Source: RGIG5612 sp963599255 | GTDB taxonomy: Bacteria > Bacillota > Clostridia > Lachnospirales > Lachnospiraceae | Direction of reading: 5' to 3' | DNA length: 64,000 nucleotides | Assembly: GCA_963599255.1 (NCBI GenBank) | Contig: CAVBWS010000001.1 | Coordinates: forward strand, 47,878-111,877 | In this document: piece by piece, positions 1-9,732 of the stretch | How positions within the stretch are numbered: the stretch's first letter is position 1 | Layout: each line of letters begins with the position of its first letter | Program-made: the position numbers and the translations under genes | The notes under the pieces: model-generated | Told to the model about the DNA's origin: nothing | Database searches by the model: none | The model's input: only the letters and a program-made list of their open reading frames with translations

Positions 1-441
1 AGCCTCTGCCATTCTATGCATGTCTTCTTTTCTCTTAACTGATGAGCCTGTTTCATTAGCTGCATCCATAATCTCGTTAGCAAGTCTTTCTTCCATGGTC
101 TTCTCAGATCTGGCACGTGAGAAAGTAGTAAGCCAACGAAGGCCGAGAGCCTGACGTCTCTCAGGTCTTACTTCCATAGGTACCTGATATGTAGCACCAC
201 CGATTCTTCTTGCCTTAACTTCTAACTGAGGCATAACATTATTAAGCGCCTGTTCGAATGTTTCGAGAGCCGGCTTACCGGTCTTCTCTTCAACTCTTGC
301 AAACGCACCATAAACGATTTTCTGTGCTACGCCCTTCTTACCATCAAGCATAACCTGATTGATAAGCTTTGTTACAACTTTGCTGCCGTACAGCGGATCC
401 GCCAATACGTCTCTTTTTGGGGTATGTCCTTTACGTGGCAC
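1..441 (-). CDS. rpsG: 30S ribosomal protein S7 (partial, 3' end outside window)
   Basis: Primary 16S rRNA-binding protein of the small-subunit head, contacting the exit-site region. The product begins MPRKGHTPKRD and runs 147 codons to the window edge in the conserved KRKEDMHRMAEA segment. S7 is about 156 residues, so only the last nine or so are missing. The start is a GTG at 441, chosen because AAGGAGG lies 8 nt upstream and the S7 N-terminus follows. It sits about 200 nt downstream of rpsL on the same strand, the usual str-operon order, so fusA would be expected beyond the edge (inference). Confidence 0.97.
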   Translation of the reverse strand, partial: MPRKGHTPKRDVLADPLYGSKVVTKLINQVMLDGKKGVAQKIVYGAFARVEEKTGKPALETFEQALNNVMPQLEVKARRIGGATYQVPMEVRPERRQALGLRWLTTFSRARSEKTMEERLANEIMDAANETGSSVKRKEDMHRMAEA

Positions 442-526
442 GTTTCTTCCCTCCTTAACTAAAAAATTAATTCATAGGTACTCACTTTTTGTGTCGGTGC
501 CGGACATAAAATAGATTCTAAACAGA

Positions 527-563
527 TGTGGGCGGGACCATGAATTAAGCCCCGTCCCCTCCG
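527..563 (-). other. Hairpin in the S12-S7 intercistronic region
   Basis: The 201-nt gap between rpsL and rpsG holds no gene. It contains an inverted repeat with GGGAC at 534-538 and GTCCC at 554-558 inside a GC-rich stretch. In E. coli the S12-S7 gap is the translational-control target of S7 (established). That this hairpin does the same here is inference; it could equally be a processing or stability element. Confidence 0.35.
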
Positions 564-642
564 CAGGCACTTTAGAACACCTGCAGATTTATTTATTGGA
601 ATAATATGTTCCAGCAACCATCTTCAATTGTAAGTTTTGGTG

Positions 643-1065
643 TTATTTCTTCTTAGCCTTAGGCTTCTTAGCGCCATATTTGCTGCGAGCCTGCATACGA
701 TTAGCAACACCGGCGGTATCTAATGTACCTCTGATTACGTGGTATCTTGTACCTGGAAGGTCTTTTACTCTTCCGCCACGAACCAGAACAACGCTATGCT
801 CCTGAAGGTTGTGTCCTTCACCCGGAATGTAGCTTGTTACTTCAATACCATTTGACAGACGAACTCTGGCAATCTTTCTAAGAGCTGAATTAGGCTTCTT
901 AGGTGTAGCTGTCTTAACTGCTGTACAAACGCCACGCTTCTGTGGTGAAGGTGTATCATTTGTCTTCTTGCGAAGAGAGTTGAAACTCTTCTGAAGAGCA
1001 GGAGCTGTAGACTTCTTAACTGCTGTCTGTCTGCCTTTTCTAACTAACTGGTTAAATGTTGGCAT
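643..1065 (-). CDS. rpsL: 30S ribosomal protein S12
   Basis: Decoding-centre protein of the 30S subunit. The 140-residue product starts MPTFNQLVRKGRQ and carries the strictly conserved TPKKPNSALRK and GEGHNLQEHS segments, where streptomycin-resistance changes are known in the family, and ends in a basic KKPKAKKK tail. The reading frame is open ten codons upstream, but the S12 N-terminus and an AAGGAGAAT ribosome site fix the start at 1065. It is the first gene after a consensus promoter at 1151-1180 and is followed by rpsG. Confidence 0.98.
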   Translation of the reverse strand: MPTFNQLVRKGRQTAVKKSTAPALQKSFNSLRKKTNDTPSPQKRGVCTAVKTATPKKPNSALRKIARVRLSNGIEVTSYIPGEGHNLQEHSVVLVRGGRVKDLPGTRYHVIRGTLDTAGVANRMQARSKYGAKKPKAKKK

Positions 1066-1150
1066 ATTATTCTCCTTTCCTTGATAATTATGCAAATGTC
1101 ACGCTTAATCGGGCACAAAAAACCGGCACCCAAAAATCGCGTGCCCCAGC

Positions 1151-1180
1151 ATTATACTGCAGCACTACTTACCGTGTCAA
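1151..1180 (-). promoter_or_regulatory. sigmaA promoter for rpsL-rpsG
   Basis: On the minus strand a perfect TTGACA (1175-1180) is followed after 18 nt by a perfect TATAAT (1151-1156), about 85 nt upstream of the rpsL start. It is among the strongest promoters in the window, as expected for ribosomal protein genes. Confidence 0.85.
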
Positions 1181-1242
1181 CCGGAAAATTCCGGAGATCT
1201 ACGGCAAAAAATCAAGTAAATTCTCCCTGAATTTTGTTTTTA

Positions 1243-1270
1243 TTGACACTTTGTTCGTTTAGAGTATTAT
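1243..1270 (+). promoter_or_regulatory. sigmaA promoter for proC-ylmH
   Basis: TTGACA at 1243-1248, a 16-nt spacer and TATTAT at 1265-1270, pointing at proC with a leader of roughly 115 nt. It is divergent from the rpsL promoter. Confidence 0.7.
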
Positions 1271-1391
1271 TTCTTTAAATGCGCGGTAACTGTATACTGA
1301 AATTTTTAGTACGCAGCAACTAGCTTTTAATTATTGTTATGTCTGTTAAAGCAGTCATTATTTATGAAAGAGAAAGTTCAGAGGTTTTCTT

Positions 1392-2207
1392 ATGTATAAA
1401 TTAGGATTTATAGGTGCAGGTAACATGGGTTCTGCCCTGGTGATGGCAGCAGCCAGAGAGATCGGCGGCTGTGAGATTCTTATATATGACCACAATCAAG
1501 ATAAAATGGATCAGCTCGTACAGGCTGTGGGATGTGCTGTCGCTGCAGATGAAGCGCAGATCGCACAGGAAGCCGAGTATGTGGTACTGGCTGTTAAGCC
1601 GAATGTGATTAGAAATGCAGCATCTTCTATCGCTCCCGTTCTGGCAGAGCATAAGGCGAATGGCATCAAACACGTTGTCGTTACCATCGCCGCGGGGGTC
1701 ACGATTGACACTATCAGCCAATGTATTGCAAATGCTTATCCTGTCGTAAGACTCATGCCAAACACTCCTGTTGCCATCGGCAAAGGCACTATCCTGTACA
1801 CATATGATGATGGCATTTCAGAGGATATTCTTCAGGAATTTCTTCAGATCATGTCTCATGCAGGAAGTTTTGAATATATCGCCGAGGCTAAATTCGACAT
1901 CACCTCAAGCATCAGCGGCTGTGCCCCTGCCTATGTATATATGTTTATTGAAGCGCTGGCAGACGGTGCCGTTGAAGTAGGGGTTCCTCGTAATCTCGCC
2001 ATCAAGCTGGCTGCACAGACAGTCATGGGATCTGCTGCAATGGTTCTTGAATCAGGCAAGCATCCTGAACAGTTAAAGGACGATGTATGCTCCCCTGGCG
2101 GTTCTACGATCGCAGGTGTATCTGCCCTCGAGGCTAACGGCTTTAGATTCGCAGCTGCCCAGTCGATCGTTAAATCCACTGAGAAGAACTGCAAACTGGG
2201 CAAGTAG
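1392..2207 (+). CDS. proC: Pyrroline-5-carboxylate reductase
   Basis: Reduces 1-pyrroline-5-carboxylate to proline with NAD(P)H in the cytoplasm, the last step of proline synthesis. The 271-residue protein has the N-terminal Rossmann motif LGFIGAGNMGSA (residues 4-15), the central VRLMPNTPVAIGKG segment and the C-terminal dimerisation signature DDVCSPGGSTIAGV. Length and motifs match the family. The start is supported by the Rossmann strand beginning at residue 4; the ribosome site (AGAGG) is modest. ylmH starts 2 nt after its stop, so the two genes are certainly co-transcribed. Confidence 0.96.
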   Translation: MYKLGFIGAGNMGSALVMAAAREIGGCEILIYDHNQDKMDQLVQAVGCAVAADEAQIAQEAEYVVLAVKPNVIRNAASSIAPVLAEHKANGIKHVVVTIAAGVTIDTISQCIANAYPVVRLMPNTPVAIGKGTILYTYDDGISEDILQEFLQIMSHAGSFEYIAEAKFDITSSISGCAPAYVYMFIEALADGAVEVGVPRNLAIKLAAQTVMGSAAMVLESGKHPEQLKDDVCSPGGSTIAGVSALEANGFRFAAAQSIVKSTEKNCKLGK

Positions 2208-2209
2208 TT

Positions 2210-2965
2210 ATGAACAGCACCGATATACTCCTAAATCACCTGCGGGACCTGGCAGGAAGATCCTACAGTAATAATATGTATACATTTTCTAACTTTCTCT
2301 CAGAGTCTGAAATCGCGGAATTTATGAGCATCGAGAAGGAATTATGTTATGCCGGGATTACGATATCCGGCGGTGTTGAAACGGCTGAGCGATGTGTTGT
2401 AAGATTTGGAAGGGAATCTGACCTTGGCTACAATCAGTCCTTCCCGATTTCATGCCTTATTGTTCAGCCGTTAATGAAAAAATTCGGTGAAGACTTAAGC
2501 CACAGGGATTACCTCGGCGCTCTCATGAGTCTTGGAATTGAGCGGGAGCTTCTCGGGGACATCATGATTTCAGATAAGACAGCATACATATTCTGTCTTG
2601 AGCATATCGCAGATTATATCAAGGAAAAATTAGTTCAGATAAGACATACATCCGTTAAGGTTGAAATTGCAGATTCTCTTCCGGAGGCTGTCGCCCCGCA
2701 CATTGACAGGCGTCAGCTGATAATTTCTTCCGAACGTCTCGATGCAGTTATTTCGAAACTGTATAATCTGTCACGCAGCCAGGCCCAGGACTTATTCAAA
2801 TCCAAGAAGGTCCTCGTAAACGGGCTTCAATGTGAGAATACCAGCTATTCTCCTAAGCCTGACTCACGGATCTCAGTTCGGGGATTCGGCAAATTTATAT
2901 ATGCAGGGATGGACGGCATGACCAGTAAGGGCAGATACAAGGTTAATGTTGACGTCTATATCTGA
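2210..2965 (+). CDS. ylmH: YlmH-type S4-domain RNA-binding protein
   Basis: 251 residues with a C-terminal S4 RNA-binding domain (about residues 180-250: RLDAVISKLYNLSRSQAQDLF, then VLVNG). The N-terminal two thirds match the YlmH family, including VVRFGRESDLGYNQ and the LGALMSLGIERELLGDI block. YlmH-family proteins have been linked to cell division gene clusters and to ribosome-associated quality control in Firmicutes (established). Here the gene is not in a division cluster but tightly follows proC. It ends 62 nt before the convergent comF gene. Confidence 0.88.
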   Translation: MNSTDILLNHLRDLAGRSYSNNMYTFSNFLSESEIAEFMSIEKELCYAGITISGGVETAERCVVRFGRESDLGYNQSFPISCLIVQPLMKKFGEDLSHRDYLGALMSLGIERELLGDIMISDKTAYIFCLEHIADYIKEKLVQIRHTSVKVEIADSLPEAVAPHIDRRQLIISSERLDAVISKLYNLSRSQAQDLFKSKKVLVNGLQCENTSYSPKPDSRISVRGFGKFIYAGMDGMTSKGRYKVNVDVYI

Positions 2966-3027
2966 TGACTGCTCTTCCCACCTCATAATGCTAAAATCAT
3001 GAAATGCTCGGCTTGATAGACTTGCCA

Positions 3028-3810
3028 TTATCCAATACTAAACGTCAGAAAATATACTTTCTCTATTCCTGCATTTTTCAGCGTTCTGGCGCACTCTGAC
3101 AGTGTCGCTCCCGATGTATAAATGTCATCTATGAGTAATACGTTTTTATATTCACAGTATTCCAACACTTTTTCATTCACCTCGAATGCATCCCTCAGAT
3201 TATCCTGTCGTTGTTCATTTCCCAGCTTCTTCTGGGCTATGGTCTGTTTGTTTCTCTTAAGAAGCCGTGCGTCCAACCTGTATTCATGTTCTTCGGCTTT
3301 CATAAAATTCACAAGCCTACTGGCCAGAACCTCAGCCTGATTATAGCCTCTTTCAAGTTCACGCTTTCTGTGGACAGGAACCGATACTATCACATCAGGA
3401 TTCCAATAGTCGATAACATCCGAGAGCCTTCTGGCAGCTTCATATGCCAACACATCAGCATTATCCCGTTTATTTGAATATTTAAGACCGTATACGATCT
3501 TTTTAGATACATCATCATGAATCAGAAGCGAGATTCCCTGGTCAAAGTGCCTTATCTTTGACGCACAATCAGCACAATACTCTGCTGTATTATCCTCAAG
3601 AGGGCGTGAACATTTCATACAGCGCGTGCCGGATATGATATTTAATTTTTTATAGCAGGTTGGACAGATATACGGATTACAATCACCTGTATTACAATGA
3701 ATGATAGTTTTCTCGGCGTTAATGATCCTGCCGCATACCGGGCATTTTCTGGGATACAGCAGCTGAAGTATACTGTTTTTGTAACATGTCAGTTTCTTAG
3801 ATTCTAACAT
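3028..3810 (-). CDS. comF: ComF family phosphoribosyltransferase-like protein
   Basis: 260 residues. The N-terminus carries paired zinc-ribbon cysteines (CPVCGRII, CNTGDCNPYICPTC, CMKCSRPL, CADC; about residues 21-85), followed by a PRTase-like domain with the PRPP-loop LLIDDIYTSGATLSE at about residues 224-239. ComF proteins take part in DNA uptake in competent bacteria and are widespread in non-competent Clostridia, where their role is less clear. The start is 11 nt after the recD2 stop, making it the last gene of an mreB-recD2-comF string. Confidence 0.92.
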   Translation of the reverse strand: MLESKKLTCYKNSILQLLYPRKCPVCGRIINAEKTIIHCNTGDCNPYICPTCYKKLNIISGTRCMKCSRPLEDNTAEYCADCASKIRHFDQGISLLIHDDVSKKIVYGLKYSNKRDNADVLAYEAARRLSDVIDYWNPDVIVSVPVHRKRELERGYNQAEVLASRLVNFMKAEEHEYRLDARLLKRNKQTIAQKKLGNEQRQDNLRDAFEVNEKVLEYCEYKNVLLIDDIYTSGATLSECARTLKNAGIEKVYFLTFSIG

Positions 3811-3821
3811 AACTGTCTTTT

Positions 3822-6290
3822 TTACAGGACTATTTCCCTAACTCTATCCTTCAACCCCGTATACCGTTCCTGCTCCCTGGTATTTTCTATCATCCGTTCT
3901 ACCACGGTTTCATTTCCCACTATAACAACGCATTTTTTAGCACGGGTTACAGCTGTATATAGAATGTTTCTGTTCATCAGGATCTGTGGCCCCGTAAGAA
4001 GCGGCAGGATCACCGCCGGATATTCACTTCCCTGAGATTTATGAACCGTCGCAGCATAGGATAATGTAAGCTCCTCCAACTGCTCGTATCCGTAGATAAC
4101 ATATTTGCCGTCGTCGAATATTACCTCTAACATCTGACGATGCTCGTTTATCTGATTAATAATACCGATATCACCGTTAAATACGCCTGTTCCCTTATCG
4201 TATGCAAATCCCGTGGCAGTCCTCATCTCCCATTCCAGGTCATAATTGTTCTTAATATGCATGACCTTATCGCCTTCACGGAAAATCATGGTGCCCACAG
4301 CCAGTTCTTTCTTGTCAGGTGAAGCCGGATTAAGGCTGGTCTGTAAGAATCTGTTAAGCGCAATAACTCCCAGATTGCCATTCTTCATAGGAGCCAGAAC
4401 CTGTATTTCCCTTATATCGGTATTGACATATTTAGGAAGTTTATCCCGAACAAGAGTCAGCACGGCACTTGCAACCGCCTGAGGCGTCTCTCTTCTAAGG
4501 AATATAAAATCCTTGCTGTTACTTTTTAATGTTATCGGCTCACCGTTATTTATTTTATGAGCATTAACAACGATCTCGCTTTCCTCGGCCTGTCTGAAGA
4601 TCTTAACCAGCTTAACCGTGTTAAACCTTCCGCTGTCTATCAGATCCTTCAATACATTTCCCGCCCCTACGCTGGGCAGCTGATCCACATCGCCTACCAG
4701 GATAAGCCTTGTTCCCGGAGCAATGGCTCTAAGGAGAGCATTCATCAGGAATATATCAACCATTGACATCTCATCCACGATTATCACATCGGCTTCCAGC
4801 GGACAATCTTCATTTCTGTTAAATCTGGCGCCTGCTGACGTATCGTCGAGCTTGGTTGACAGTTCCAGCATACGGTGAATTGTCTTGGCCTCGTACCCTG
4901 TAGCCTCTGTCATCCGCTTGGCTGCGCGCCCCGTAGGTGCAGCCAGAAGGATCTCTCTTTTGTCGTCCTCGAAATATTTTATAAGGGCATTGATGGTAGT
5001 CGTCTTCCCTGTTCCCGGTCCTCCGGTGATGATCAATATTCCTGAATTAACCGCGGCTCTGACAGCCTGTCTCTGAAGTTCATCCAGTTTAATTCCTGTA
5101 CTGTCCTCCACTTCTTTTACGCGAGTTTCAAACCTGCTGTCATCTGTATCAGTCTTAAGATTTAGATCCACCATCATTCTGGCAATGCCTAATTCTGTGT
5201 AATAGTTCTGAGAATAATATACCTGGCGCGACTCATCCTGACCGCCTTCTGCCTGCTCGCATACAGGCATCCGCACCTGCAGATCATTGCCATAGAATTC
5301 AAGATTGACACCATCCTGAGCAGCTGACGGTGCAGCTGAATCAACTGTTAAATTACCCGCTAAACCGCCTGCAGCATTAGCCACTGAATTGCTCACAGAA
5401 TTACCTGCAGATTCACCCTCTGCATTTTCCAATGTTTGAGTAATACTCTTCTTCTGCATCTTTACAGACTTAATTATTACCCTGCTGTCGATTGCAAGAT
5501 CCATCAGGCATCGTTCTAGATCTGGATCCTCTATCTCGCATACCCCGTCCATTGTTGCAGGCTGCAGTGTCATAAGAACCTTATTTTTCAACATATCAGC
5601 CGGCAGATATGTATGGCCATTATCAAGGGCATGCTGTAATTCATATATCATACATGCCTTAATTCTAAAATCACTGCCGGGGTCAATCCCTGCTTTAAAT
5701 GCGATCTCATCAGCCTTCTTAAAGCCCATGCCATTTACTTCATCAGCCAGCTGATACGGATTATCCCTGATGATCGTATAAATATCCTGTCCATATTGTC
5801 CATAGAGCTTAACTGCCAGAGCATTGGATATGCCATAATCTCCCAGAAAGATCATGGCATTTCGCATATCCTTCTTTTCCTCCTGAGACGAAGCTATCTC
5901 TAAAGCCTTCTTCCTGGTTATTCCTTTTATCTCTGCCAGCCGTTCCGGCTCCTCATCCAGGATTCTCAGGGTATCTGCTCCGAACTTGGCGACAATCCTC
6001 TTGGCTGTAACTGCACCAATCCCCTTGATGGCTCCGCTTCCCAGGTATCTCTCAATTGCATCTATGTCCTCCGGAATTACGCTTCTGGCAGATTGAGCCT
6101 TGAACTGTTCGCCATATTTAGGATGATATGCAAATTCGCCGGAAAATTCCATGAATTCCCCGGCGTTTATCTCCTGAAAACATCCGACGCACACATATAT
6201 ATCATCGTTGTTCTCTACACTCAAAACTGTATAACCATTTTCACGATTTCTGAATATTACTTTCTCTACACAGCCCTTTAATGTGTCCAA
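3822..6290 (-). CDS. recD2: RecD2-type ATP-dependent 5'-3' DNA helicase
   Basis: 822-residue SF1B helicase of the RecBC-independent RecD2 class, acting in replication-fork and repair DNA unwinding. The N-terminal OB-like region and helix-hairpin-helix repeats (GAIKGIGAVTAKRIV, GITRKKALEIA) precede Walker A GGPGTGKTT at about residue 420, Walker B VIIVDEMSMVD and the C-terminal SH3/UvrD-like block ending YAATVHKSQGSEYPAVILPL. The start is a TTG with AAGGGA six nt upstream. An Ala/Asn/Ser/Gly-rich insert (near 5310-5440) separates the HhH and motor regions. The mreB stop lies 54 nt upstream. Confidence 0.94.
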   Translation of the reverse strand: MDTLKGCVEKVIFRNRENGYTVLSVENNDDIYVCVGCFQEINAGEFMEFSGEFAYHPKYGEQFKAQSARSVIPEDIDAIERYLGSGAIKGIGAVTAKRIVAKFGADTLRILDEEPERLAEIKGITRKKALEIASSQEEKKDMRNAMIFLGDYGISNALAVKLYGQYGQDIYTIIRDNPYQLADEVNGMGFKKADEIAFKAGIDPGSDFRIKACMIYELQHALDNGHTYLPADMLKNKVLMTLQPATMDGVCEIEDPDLERCLMDLAIDSRVIIKSVKMQKKSITQTLENAEGESAGNSVSNSVANAAGGLAGNLTVDSAAPSAAQDGVNLEFYGNDLQVRMPVCEQAEGGQDESRQVYYSQNYYTELGIARMMVDLNLKTDTDDSRFETRVKEVEDSTGIKLDELQRQAVRAAVNSGILIITGGPGTGKTTTINALIKYFEDDKREILLAAPTGRAAKRMTEATGYEAKTIHRMLELSTKLDDTSAGARFNRNEDCPLEADVIIVDEMSMVDIFLMNALLRAIAPGTRLILVGDVDQLPSVGAGNVLKDLIDSGRFNTVKLVKIFRQAEESEIVVNAHKINNGEPITLKSNSKDFIFLRRETPQAVASAVLTLVRDKLPKYVNTDIREIQVLAPMKNGNLGVIALNRFLQTSLNPASPDKKELAVGTMIFREGDKVMHIKNNYDLEWEMRTATGFAYDKGTGVFNGDIGIINQINEHRQMLEVIFDDGKYVIYGYEQLEELTLSYAATVHKSQGSEYPAVILPLLTGPQILMNRNILYTAVTRAKKCVVIVGNETVVERMIENTREQERYTGLKDRVREIVL

Positions 6291-6344
6291 TGTAAGTCCC
6301 TTTATATCCTTGAAAGTCTCCGGGTTTTGCCAACTATGAAAACC

Positions 6345-7340
6345 CTAGGATAATGTCTTATCTCCGCTTAAGTACTCTATAAACATGCCTGTGCCGATGG
6401 CTACGCACAGCATGGGATCCTCTGCTGTAATAGCATTGATTCCTATCTTATCCTCAATGATCTGTTCCAGGCCTCTTAACAGGCATCCGCCGCCGGTCAT
6501 TACAATACCTCTGTCTGCAATGTCTGCCGCAAGCTCCGGTGGAGTTTTCTCCAGAACCTCATGGATTGCTTCAACTATCTGTGAAACTGACTCTCTTAAG
6601 GCTTCCTCCGTCTCTGTAGAAGTAATCGTTACCCTTCTCGGAAGTCCGGATACCAGATTACGTCCACGCACATCCATGCTCATCTCTTCGCCCTGGGGAT
6701 AACATGTACCTATCTGAATCTTAATCTCCTCTGCGGTTCTCTCGCCGATAAGAAGATTATGCTTCTTTCTCATATACCTTACGATGGCTTCGTCGAAATC
6801 ATCACCTGCGATCTTAACAGATGTGCTTGCAACGACGCCGCCCAGCGAAATAACAGCAATATCTGTTGTTCCGCCGCCTATGTCTACTATCATATTGCCG
6901 CAAGGCTTGGTTATATCAACACCTGCTCCGATGGCAGCTGCTATCGGTTCCTCAATAACCGCAACCTCTCTGGCTCCCGCCTGATATGCAGCATCCTCAA
7001 CAGCCTTCTTCTCAACCTCCGTTACACGGCTGGGTACGCACACACTGATTCTTGGTTTCCTGAATGTTCTCTTGCCGATGGCCTTCTGGATAAAGTGCTT
7101 CAGCATCTTCTCGGTAACTGTATAATCTGAGATAACACCCTGTCTTAAAGGTCTGATAGCCACAATATTGCCCGGTGTCCTGCCGATCATCAATCTGGCC
7201 TCTTCACCGATTGCCTTGATCTTCTTAGTATCTCTGTCAAATGCAACTACCGAAGGCTCCTTCAGCACCACACCCTTGCCTGTAATATATACTAAAACAC
7301 TGGCAGTTCCTAAATCTACTCCAATATCAGTGCTTGCCAT
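6345..7340 (-). CDS. mreB: Rod-shape determining actin homologue MreB/Mbl
   Basis: 331-residue bacterial actin that organises lateral wall synthesis under the membrane. The phosphate-1 motif DIGVDLGTASVLVY is at residues 5-18, phosphate-2 is MIVDIGGGTTDIAVISLGG, and the adenosine motif is GIVMTGGGCLLRG. An ATG two codons upstream is in frame, but GAAAGGAG is only 1 nt from it and 7 nt from the ATG at 7340, so the inner start is preferred. No mreC/mreD follows; recD2 and comF do. Choice between MreB and Mbl is not possible from sequence alone. Confidence 0.94.
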   Translation of the reverse strand: MASTDIGVDLGTASVLVYITGKGVVLKEPSVVAFDRDTKKIKAIGEEARLMIGRTPGNIVAIRPLRQGVISDYTVTEKMLKHFIQKAIGKRTFRKPRISVCVPSRVTEVEKKAVEDAAYQAGAREVAVIEEPIAAAIGAGVDITKPCGNMIVDIGGGTTDIAVISLGGVVASTSVKIAGDDFDEAIVRYMRKKHNLLIGERTAEEIKIQIGTCYPQGEEMSMDVRGRNLVSGLPRRVTITSTETEEALRESVSQIVEAIHEVLEKTPPELAADIADRGIVMTGGGCLLRGLEQIIEDKIGINAITAEDPMLCVAIGTGMFIEYLSGDKTLS

Positions 7341-7532
7341 GTGCATACTCCTTTCTCTTCTTCATCTCATATCTATCAACATCTTCTGATACATCTTCAC
7401 AAACTGACGATTAATTATATATCGGAGACTGTATTTTTTCAATCACCACAGTAAATACTTTTCACTGTTTCGATGCTCTGCAGCAGCTGCCACGCCAAGG
7501 ATTAACAATGCTTTGTAAAGTCAATACTTAAA

Positions 7533-7590
7533 TGTGCCGGGACGTCGCAGATGCTGCAAGGGCTGTCACGCATTTGCGCAACAGCCCCGG
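7533..7590 (+). repeat. Degenerate copy of the dispersed palindromic repeat (copy I)
   Basis: Between mreB and hppA. The left half GTGCCGGGACGTCGCAG matches the family's left module, and CCGG-type ends close it. A hairpin GGGCTGT/ACAGCCC (7560-7566 and 7581-7587) inside it lies 50 nt past the hppA stop and may serve as its transcription end, although no T-run follows. Confidence 0.45.
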
Positions 7591-7636
7591 TAAAATCATT
7601 CAATATTTAATCTCTCTCTGATCAGCCCGTCAGATC

Positions 7637-9703
7637 TTAGTGGAATAATCCGCCGATAAGACCATACTCGCCAACTGCGATAAACAGAGGAACGAATACC
7701 AGTGAAACAACTGTCATAAGCTTGATAAGGATGTTGATTGAAGGACCTGATGTATCCTTGAACGGATCACCAACTGTGTCGCCGGTAACAGCTGACTTAT
7801 GAGCATCTGAGCCCTTGCCGCCGTGCTTGCCGCCTTCAATATACTTCTTTGCATTGTCCCATGCGCCACCTGCGTTGCTCATGAAGATAGCCATAAGAAC
7901 ACCTGTGATAAGTGCACCTGCCAGAAGTCCGCCCAGGGCAGCTACACCCAGGAGCACGCCCAGAACAACCGGTGCTACGATAGCTATAACTGCAGGAAGG
8001 ATCATCTGCTTAAGAGATGCCTTAGTAGAGATAGCTACACAACGTGTGTAATCCGGCTTAGCCTTGCCTTCAAGGATGCCAGGGATCTCTCTGAACTGAC
8101 GACGAACCTCAACAACCATCTGGTTAGCAGCCTTAGAAACTGATGACATGGTAAGTGCTGAGAATAAGAATACCAGCATACCGCCAACAAGAAGGCCGAT
8201 AACTACTGTAGGCTGAAGAATGTCGATGCTGTTCATTGAGAAAGATGCACCTGAGCTGTTAACTGATACTGCAAATGATGAGAACAATGCCAGAGCTGTA
8301 AGTGCTGCAGATCCGATAGCGAATCCCTTACCGATAGCAGCTGTTGTATTACCAACTGAGTCCAGCTTATCTGTAATGTTACGAACGCTTTCATCAAGTT
8401 CACTCATCTCAGCGATACCGCCGGCGTTATCTGCGATAGGGCCATAAGCATCAACTGCAACTGTGATACCTGTTGTTGAAAGCATACCAACTGCTGCAAG
8501 AGCGATACCAAATACACCGCTTGCAGGTGTTGTGAAACCATCCATTACTGCATATGATACGAAGATACCGATGCAGATAAGGATGATAGGAAGTACTGTT
8601 GATTTCATACCAACTGACAGACCAGCGATGATTGTTGTAGCATGTCCTGTCTCTGACTGCTTAGCAATTTCCTTAACTGAGCCATATTTGTCAGATGTAT
8701 AAATCTCTGTAAGTGTACCGATCAAAAGTCCTACGACAATACCGGCAACTATTGCAATAGCCGGCATCAATGTGCCCAGAAGAACTGAGCTGAAGATAAA
8801 TGCACAGATAATTACAATTGCTGATGATACATATGTACCAATGTTCAGAGCAACCTGTGGATTTGAACCTTCCTTGGTACGAACAAATAATGTACCGTTA
8901 ATAGAAGCGATAAGACCGATTGCTGAGATAAGTACAGGGAATACTATGTAATTGTCAAATGCGCTGCCGCCCTCACCAACAAATGCAACTGCAAGTGTAA
9001 TTGCGGAAATAAGTGAGCCTGCATATGATTCAAAAAGGTCTGCACCCATACCTGCAACGTCACCAACGTTATCACCAACGTTATCAGCGATTGTTGCCGG
9101 GTTACGCGGGTCATCCTCAGGGATACCTGCCTCAACCTTACCTACAAGGTCAGCACCAACGTCTGCAGCCTTGGTATAAATACCGCCGCCTACACGTGCG
9201 AACAGTGCGATTGAAGAAGCACCCAGTGAGAAACCGAATAATACATCGGCGTCTCTTGTAATGAAGTAGATAGCTGTTACGCCCAGGCAGCCAAGACCTG
9301 CTACGCACATACCCATAACTGCGCCGCCCTTGAAGGCTACGCCCAGGGCCCCGTTCATGCCCTTCGTTCTTGCTGCATTGGCTGTTCTTACGTTAGCCTT
9401 TGTTGCAACAGACATTCCGAAGAAGCCGGCAAGTACAGAGAATACTGCACCAACCAGGAAGCATAATGCTTCAATCCAGTTGCCCAGTGCAAGACCGATG
9501 ATAAGTCCTACTACAATTACGAAAACTACAAGAATCTTGTACTCTGAGAAGAGGAATGCTCTTGCGCCTTCGGCGATAGCCTTAGCGATTTCCTTCATTC
9601 TGTCGGTACCAGCATCCTGTTTGGAAACGATTGTTGCAAGTACTAATGCATAAAGCAATGCAATAACACCTGCAGCGATTCCACACCACATTAATGCGCT
9701 CAT
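7637..9703 (-). CDS. hppA: Membrane-bound ion-pumping pyrophosphatase
   Basis: 688-residue integral membrane PPase that hydrolyses pyrophosphate and exports Na+ and/or H+. It is polytopic, with the catalytic signature DNVGDNVGDVAGMGADLFE at about residues 205-223 and a second acidic core GDTVGDPFKDTSGPS near the C-terminus. The GNTTAAIGKG segment has Ala where K+-independent enzymes have Lys, indicating the K+-dependent class, in which Na+ pumping is common (family knowledge). The start has GGAGAGTAACAA upstream. rpsT ends 29 nt before it on the same strand with no visible terminator. Confidence 0.96.
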   Translation of the reverse strand: MSALMWCGIAAGVIALLYALVLATIVSKQDAGTDRMKEIAKAIAEGARAFLFSEYKILVVFVIVVGLIIGLALGNWIEALCFLVGAVFSVLAGFFGMSVATKANVRTANAARTKGMNGALGVAFKGGAVMGMCVAGLGCLGVTAIYFITRDADVLFGFSLGASSIALFARVGGGIYTKAADVGADLVGKVEAGIPEDDPRNPATIADNVGDNVGDVAGMGADLFESYAGSLISAITLAVAFVGEGGSAFDNYIVFPVLISAIGLIASINGTLFVRTKEGSNPQVALNIGTYVSSAIVIICAFIFSSVLLGTLMPAIAIVAGIVVGLLIGTLTEIYTSDKYGSVKEIAKQSETGHATTIIAGLSVGMKSTVLPIILICIGIFVSYAVMDGFTTPASGVFGIALAAVGMLSTTGITVAVDAYGPIADNAGGIAEMSELDESVRNITDKLDSVGNTTAAIGKGFAIGSAALTALALFSSFAVSVNSSGASFSMNSIDILQPTVVIGLLVGGMLVFLFSALTMSSVSKAANQMVVEVRRQFREIPGILEGKAKPDYTRCVAISTKASLKQMILPAVIAIVAPVVLGVLLGVAALGGLLAGALITGVLMAIFMSNAGGAWDNAKKYIEGGKHGGKGSDAHKSAVTGDTVGDPFKDTSGPSINILIKLMTVVSLVFVPLFIAVGEYGLIGGLFH

Positions 9704-9732
9704 TTGTTACTCTCCTTCCAAGTTAAACTGGC

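Noticed and set aside
1056..1262. Plus-strand frame over the rpsL promoter region
   Set aside because: It lies across two consensus promoters, has no ribosome site and no recognisable composition.
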